Positions 61,139 to 64,000 of a stretch of 64,000 nucleotides of DNA are shown here, piece by piece. The translations under genes were made by a program, and so were the position numbers. A model generated the notes under the pieces. That model was given only the letters and a program-made list of their open reading frames with translations. It was not told the origin of the DNA and did not search any database. Position 1 is the stretch's first letter; the number at the start of each line of letters is the position of its first letter. Source of the stretch: Sphingomonas pseudosanguinis (GTDB taxonomy: Bacteria; Pseudomonadota; Alphaproteobacteria; Sphingomonadales; Sphingomonadaceae); the NCBI RefSeq assembly GCF_014196255.1, contig NZ_JACIDH010000003.1, forward strand, positions 62,001 through 126,000, read 5' to 3'.

Positions 61139-61203
61139 CCTTTGTCCTCCACCGCTGCGTAAGCGGTCGGGCCGCATCTCGTCCTCCAGGCAAGGAGGTA
61201 GAG

Positions 61204-62274
61204 ATGCGATACCAAGTGCGCTTGGCGATGGCGGCTATCACGGTGATGTTCGCGACCGCGAATCCCGCCCCGGCGCATGCCGCGCCGTCTCGCTTCCTGG
61301 TACGCGGCGACACGATGGCCCCGCCCACGGGCTTCGTCGCGATGTGTCAGACGGACGGAACCTTCTGCCAGGCGCAGCAGGACGCCGCATCGCCCGCCGA
61401 CGCCGCACCCAGCGGCACCATGCCGGCATGGCGCGGGCGAATCGCCACCGGTCTGCCCGCCGTCACCATGGCCGTGGCCAATATGATCGCAATCGCCCTC
61501 CCCGATATTCTGGGTGGCCTGAGCCATCCGCCCGCCCCGGGCATCGCGGTCACGACGCATCTGGGTCTGCCGCGCGCGCTTCGCAGCGCGGCGCCATCGG
61601 CCTTGCTGACCACCGCTCCGACCGAGCCGGGCTTCGGCCGCAAGCTGCGCCTTGCGCTCCCGGATCGGATCGTGCCGCTCTGCGACGTGGGCGTTTCCGG
61701 TTGCGATCAGGCCGCTGGGACCGGCGCGCTTCCCGGCACCGCCATTCGGGCGGCGGCCATTACGCTGTTCGATCCACGTGACGCACAGCCGCAAGAGCTG
61801 CCCGAGCTGCCCGAGCTGATCGTCGAGCGGTCGGCGCCCGTCGCGACGATCGCGGTCACCGCCCCCGCCCGCCCCAAGCCGTCGCCCGATGCGGAGGCCA
61901 GGCTGCTGCAATCGGTCAACAAGCTGGTCAATGGCCGCGTGGTCCAACGATCCGACATGCAGATCTATGCCACCGATGAGAAGTGGCAACGCAGCGGCAT
62001 CGGCAGCCAGGCGCAGGGCGACTGCGAGGATCTGGCGATCGAGAAACGCTATCAACTGGTCGCGCAGGGCTATGACCCGGCGCGGCTCAGCTTCGCGGTG
62101 GTGTTCAGCCCGCAGACCGGCCTGCATACCGTGCTGGTCGCCCGCACCGATGACGGCGACATGGTGCTGGACAGCGCCACGCCATGGGTTCGCCGGGTCG
62201 ATCAGACAAGCTATAGCTGGGTCAGCATCCAGTCGCCCGAAAACGGCATGCGCTGGCAGAGCGTCCGGACCTGA
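61204..62274 (+). CDS. Bacterial transglutaminase-like cysteine peptidase (BTLCP, LapG-like), enlarged
   Basis: A 356-residue exported protein (signal APAHA). The catalytic triad of the family is C274 (GDCEDLA), H308 (GLHTVLV) and D323 (MVLDSAT). LapG relatives cut adhesins such as LapA in response to c-di-GMP. Normal members are about 200 residues; this one carries an extra about 170 residues between the first conserved Cys-x-Phe region (FVAMCQTDGTFC) and the catalytic part, including a hydrophobic stretch (AVTMAVANMIAIALPDIL). A strong AAGGAGG ribosome site is present. A biofilm role fits the polysaccharide context. Confidence 0.85.
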   Translation: MRYQVRLAMAAITVMFATANPAPAHAAPSRFLVRGDTMAPPTGFVAMCQTDGTFCQAQQDAASPADAAPSGTMPAWRGRIATGLPAVTMAVANMIAIALPDILGGLSHPPAPGIAVTTHLGLPRALRSAAPSALLTTAPTEPGFGRKLRLALPDRIVPLCDVGVSGCDQAAGTGALPGTAIRAAAITLFDPRDAQPQELPELPELIVERSAPVATIAVTAPARPKPSPDAEARLLQSVNKLVNGRVVQRSDMQIYATDEKWQRSGIGSQAQGDCEDLAIEKRYQLVAQGYDPARLSFAVVFSPQTGLHTVLVARTDDGDMVLDSATPWVRRVDQTSYSWVSIQSPENGMRWQSVRT

Positions 62275-62289
62275 GGCGCGGGTCCCGGA

Positions 62290-63354
62290 TCAGTCCGCCG
62301 GTTTAAGGACGGGCGGTGCGGCGGCGATCCGTTCGCCGGGACCGCCGATATGGTCGGGGCCATTATTGAGCACGCGGACGAGACGGTCGCGGATCGTCCG
62401 CCGGTCCGCGAACAAATGGCTGATCATCTGCTTGTCGCACCCCTGCGGCAGCACGGCCAGCGACATGGTCTTGTCGGTCGCATCGACAACATAGCCGCCG
62501 AAGCGCTGATAGGCCCGCGCCAGCACGCGCCCTTCGCGCGTCAGCGGCAGCGCCTCGACATCGACCGAGGGCGGCAACGCGAGCAGCGCGCCCATAGGCA
62601 CCAGTCCCTGATAATTATTCTTGCCGCCGCCATCGCTGTGCGTCGCCGGCCAGACCTTCTGCTCGGCGATGGTCGCGCCCTTGCGCAGCTGGGTAGTGGA
62701 CAGCAATACGGCCACGGCATGCGGGATTTCGCCCTTGGCCAGCTCCTCGCAGCGGACCAGCCCGCCCGCCAGCGAGCCGCCAAAGGCACGGATACCCTCG
62801 GACTGCCCCTCGACGCTGGCGATGCCGGGGCCGCGCAGGTCGGTGCGGACTAGATAGACGGCATGATAGTCGCCGGCGCCCGTCCGCTTGCCCTGCCACG
62901 TTTCATAGGCATAGCGGCCGGCGGGATCGATCACGATGGCATGACCATCGGAGCCGCCCAGAAACTGGAGGCCGGTCGGCGTCGGAAAAGCGACCGAGCC
63001 GTTCGACACCGGCTGCCCGCTCGTCCAGCCGCTGCCCGCGCGGACATCATAGCGCCATGTCGCGACCGGAGCGCTGGTGCTGGCGCGGTACAGGCCGATC
63101 GCATCGGCCGCGATCCAGGGATAGGAGCCGCCGGGGCCGCCGCTATTGTCGGTATGCAGCATCTGGCTCTCGGCCGCGTCCGCCGCCTGATAATCCGCGC
63201 CGCGCCCGATCGGGGTGTTCCAGATACTGTCATTCGCAAAGGGCTGCTCGGCGGGATCGCGCACCCCGGGCATGGTCGTCTGTGCCAGCGCGACCGGACC
63301 CGCGCCCAGGGCTGTCAATAGCAAGGCGACAAGGGGCGCCCGCAAAATCCGCAT
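62290..63354 (-). CDS. Secreted protein of unknown function
   Basis: A 354-residue exported protein (signal peptide ending AGPVALAQ). I do not recognise the family. Notable segments are QPFANDSIWNTPIG, THSDGGGKNNYQ and GIRAFGGSLAGGLVR, which suggest a compact beta-rich fold. It could be a glycan-active enzyme or binding protein. ATG 63354 is chosen because GGCGGAA is near and the signal peptide then starts correctly; the frame runs on to 63399. It converges on the LapG-like gene, with a 15-nt gap. Confidence 0.6.
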   Translation of the reverse strand: MRILRAPLVALLLTALGAGPVALAQTTMPGVRDPAEQPFANDSIWNTPIGRGADYQAADAAESQMLHTDNSGGPGGSYPWIAADAIGLYRASTSAPVATWRYDVRAGSGWTSGQPVSNGSVAFPTPTGLQFLGGSDGHAIVIDPAGRYAYETWQGKRTGAGDYHAVYLVRTDLRGPGIASVEGQSEGIRAFGGSLAGGLVRCEELAKGEIPHAVAVLLSTTQLRKGATIAEQKVWPATHSDGGGKNNYQGLVPMGALLALPPSVDVEALPLTREGRVLARAYQRFGGYVVDATDKTMSLAVLPQGCDKQMISHLFADRRTIRDRLVRVLNNGPDHIGGPGERIAAAPPVLKPAD

Positions 63355-63465
63355 CACGTTCCGCCCTTGTGTCCGACAATGGATCATGACCGGCTCCATA
63401 TTGTGTCGCCATCCCGCCTACCATGACGATAGTTTCATCGGGGATCAGGGATATTATAGATCGTA

Positions 63466-64000
63466 ATGCGAATATCAGTCGTCATACCCGCGCGAAACCG
63501 CGCGAAGGTTATCGGCCGCGCCATAGAATGCGCCAACCGGCAAACGGTTGCACCCGTTGAGATCATCGTTGTCGATGACGGCTCCGATGACGATGGCGCG
63601 ACCGTCGCCGCCGCACGCGCCGCCGAGGTCGCGGGGATTCCGGTCAGCATCTTAGAACTGGACGCCCGCGCCGGTGCGCCCAATGCGCGCAACATCGGCG
63701 TCGCGGCCGCCAAGGGCGACTGGATCGCGCTGCTCGATTCGGACGATGGCTGGGCGGACACCAAGCTGGCCGAACAGATCGCGCTGATCGCGGACGATGT
63801 CGTGGCAGTCTTCACCGACACGCTGTTCCACGACGGCAAGGGCGGCGGCACGACCAAGTTCGGCAAGGACGTCGATGACCTGTCGGCGCTGCTCTACGAA
63901 AACACGCTGGGCGGTTGCTCGGCGGTGATGATCCGCCGCTCGGCCTTCGATGCGGTCGGCGGCTTCGACATCAGCCTGCCCAGCTGTCAGGACTGGGACA
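63466..64000 (+). CDS. Glycosyltransferase family 2 (3' end outside window)
   Basis: The first 178 residues of a GT-A glycosyltransferase. The N-terminus RISVVIPARNRAKVIGRAIE, then IIVVDDGSDD, and the metal DxD motif in ALLDSDDGWAD are typical of GT2. The acceptor side begins near NTLGGCSAVMIRR. It probably extends the polysaccharide of this locus. The 111-bp gap before it contains an AT-rich patch (ATATTATAGATCGTAATG) that could include the promoter. Confidence 0.9.
   Translation, partial: MRISVVIPARNRAKVIGRAIECANRQTVAPVEIIVVDDGSDDDGATVAAARAAEVAGIPVSILELDARAGAPNARNIGVAAAKGDWIALLDSDDGWADTKLAEQIALIADDVVAVFTDTLFHDGKGGGTTKFGKDVDDLSALLYENTLGGCSAVMIRRSAFDAVGGFDISLPSCQDWD

Noticed and set aside
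1..64000. tRNA, rRNA, CRISPR or insertion sequences
   Set aside because: I saw no cloverleaf with CCA-type end, no spaced direct repeats and no transposase-like protein; very short RNA genes could still be missed by eye.

Overview
This 64 kb window is GC-rich chromosomal DNA from an alphaproteobacterium, most probably a sphingomonad (Sphingomonas or a close relative). The evidence is the high GC with strong GC3 bias, four TonB-dependent receptors, many secreted hydrolases, a BTLCP (LapG-like) cysteine peptidase, candidate CtrA-type boxes, and palindromic intergenic repeats. No rRNA, tRNA, CRISPR array, phage or insertion sequence was recognised. Genes are dense and many are coupled by ATGA, TGATG or GTGA overlaps.

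Region A (1-14.3 kb) looks like one catabolic locus in two minus-strand operons. Operon 1 (7057 to 1) encodes a DctA-type symporter, a carboxymuconolactone-decarboxylase-like protein, an SDR, an amidohydrolase, an SMP-30 lactonase, a ModA-like binding protein, an alpha/beta-hydrolase and an OprO/P-type porin (cut by the window edge). Operon 2 (14310 to 8215) encodes a cupin, a TonB receptor, a GH3 glycosidase and an esterase. A LysR regulator sits between them. The two upstream regions share a 33-bp AT-rich motif with identical internal spacing, which suggests one regulon. I infer uptake and breakdown of a plant-type ester or glycoside whose aglycone enters a lactone/dicarboxylate pathway; the substrate is unknown.

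Region B (14.6-23 kb) holds a desaturase coupled to a PhnD-like protein, a YihY/AI-2E-family membrane pair, a PRC-barrel-like secreted protein, and a subtilase divergent from an ECF sigma/anti-sigma pair.

Region C (23-43.8 kb) is rich in receptors, peptidases and transporters. It has an SbmA-like ABC protein, an STN-domain TonB receptor and an M16 peptidase, with a divergent MocR-type regulator that has lost its PLP lysine. A three-gene DUF3526-type ABC transporter and an M14 carboxypeptidase follow, then two more TonB receptors. The second receptor is coupled to a probably Tat-exported, PvdN-like PLP enzyme and has a 14-bp stem-loop over its ribosome binding site. The content suggests trade in a modified peptide or metallophore.

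Region D (43.8-64 kb) starts with a TetR gene and its 24-bp operator, a DUF1349 protein and several acetyl/acyltransferases. It continues with an exopolysaccharide locus: glycosyltransferase, Wza-like export protein, beta-barrel, BY-kinase, O-antigen-ligase-type polymerase, a NodB-like protein lacking its metal histidines, cell-wall hydrolase, WcaJ-type initiating transferase, LapG-like peptidase and a GT2 cut by the window end. No flippase is visible here.
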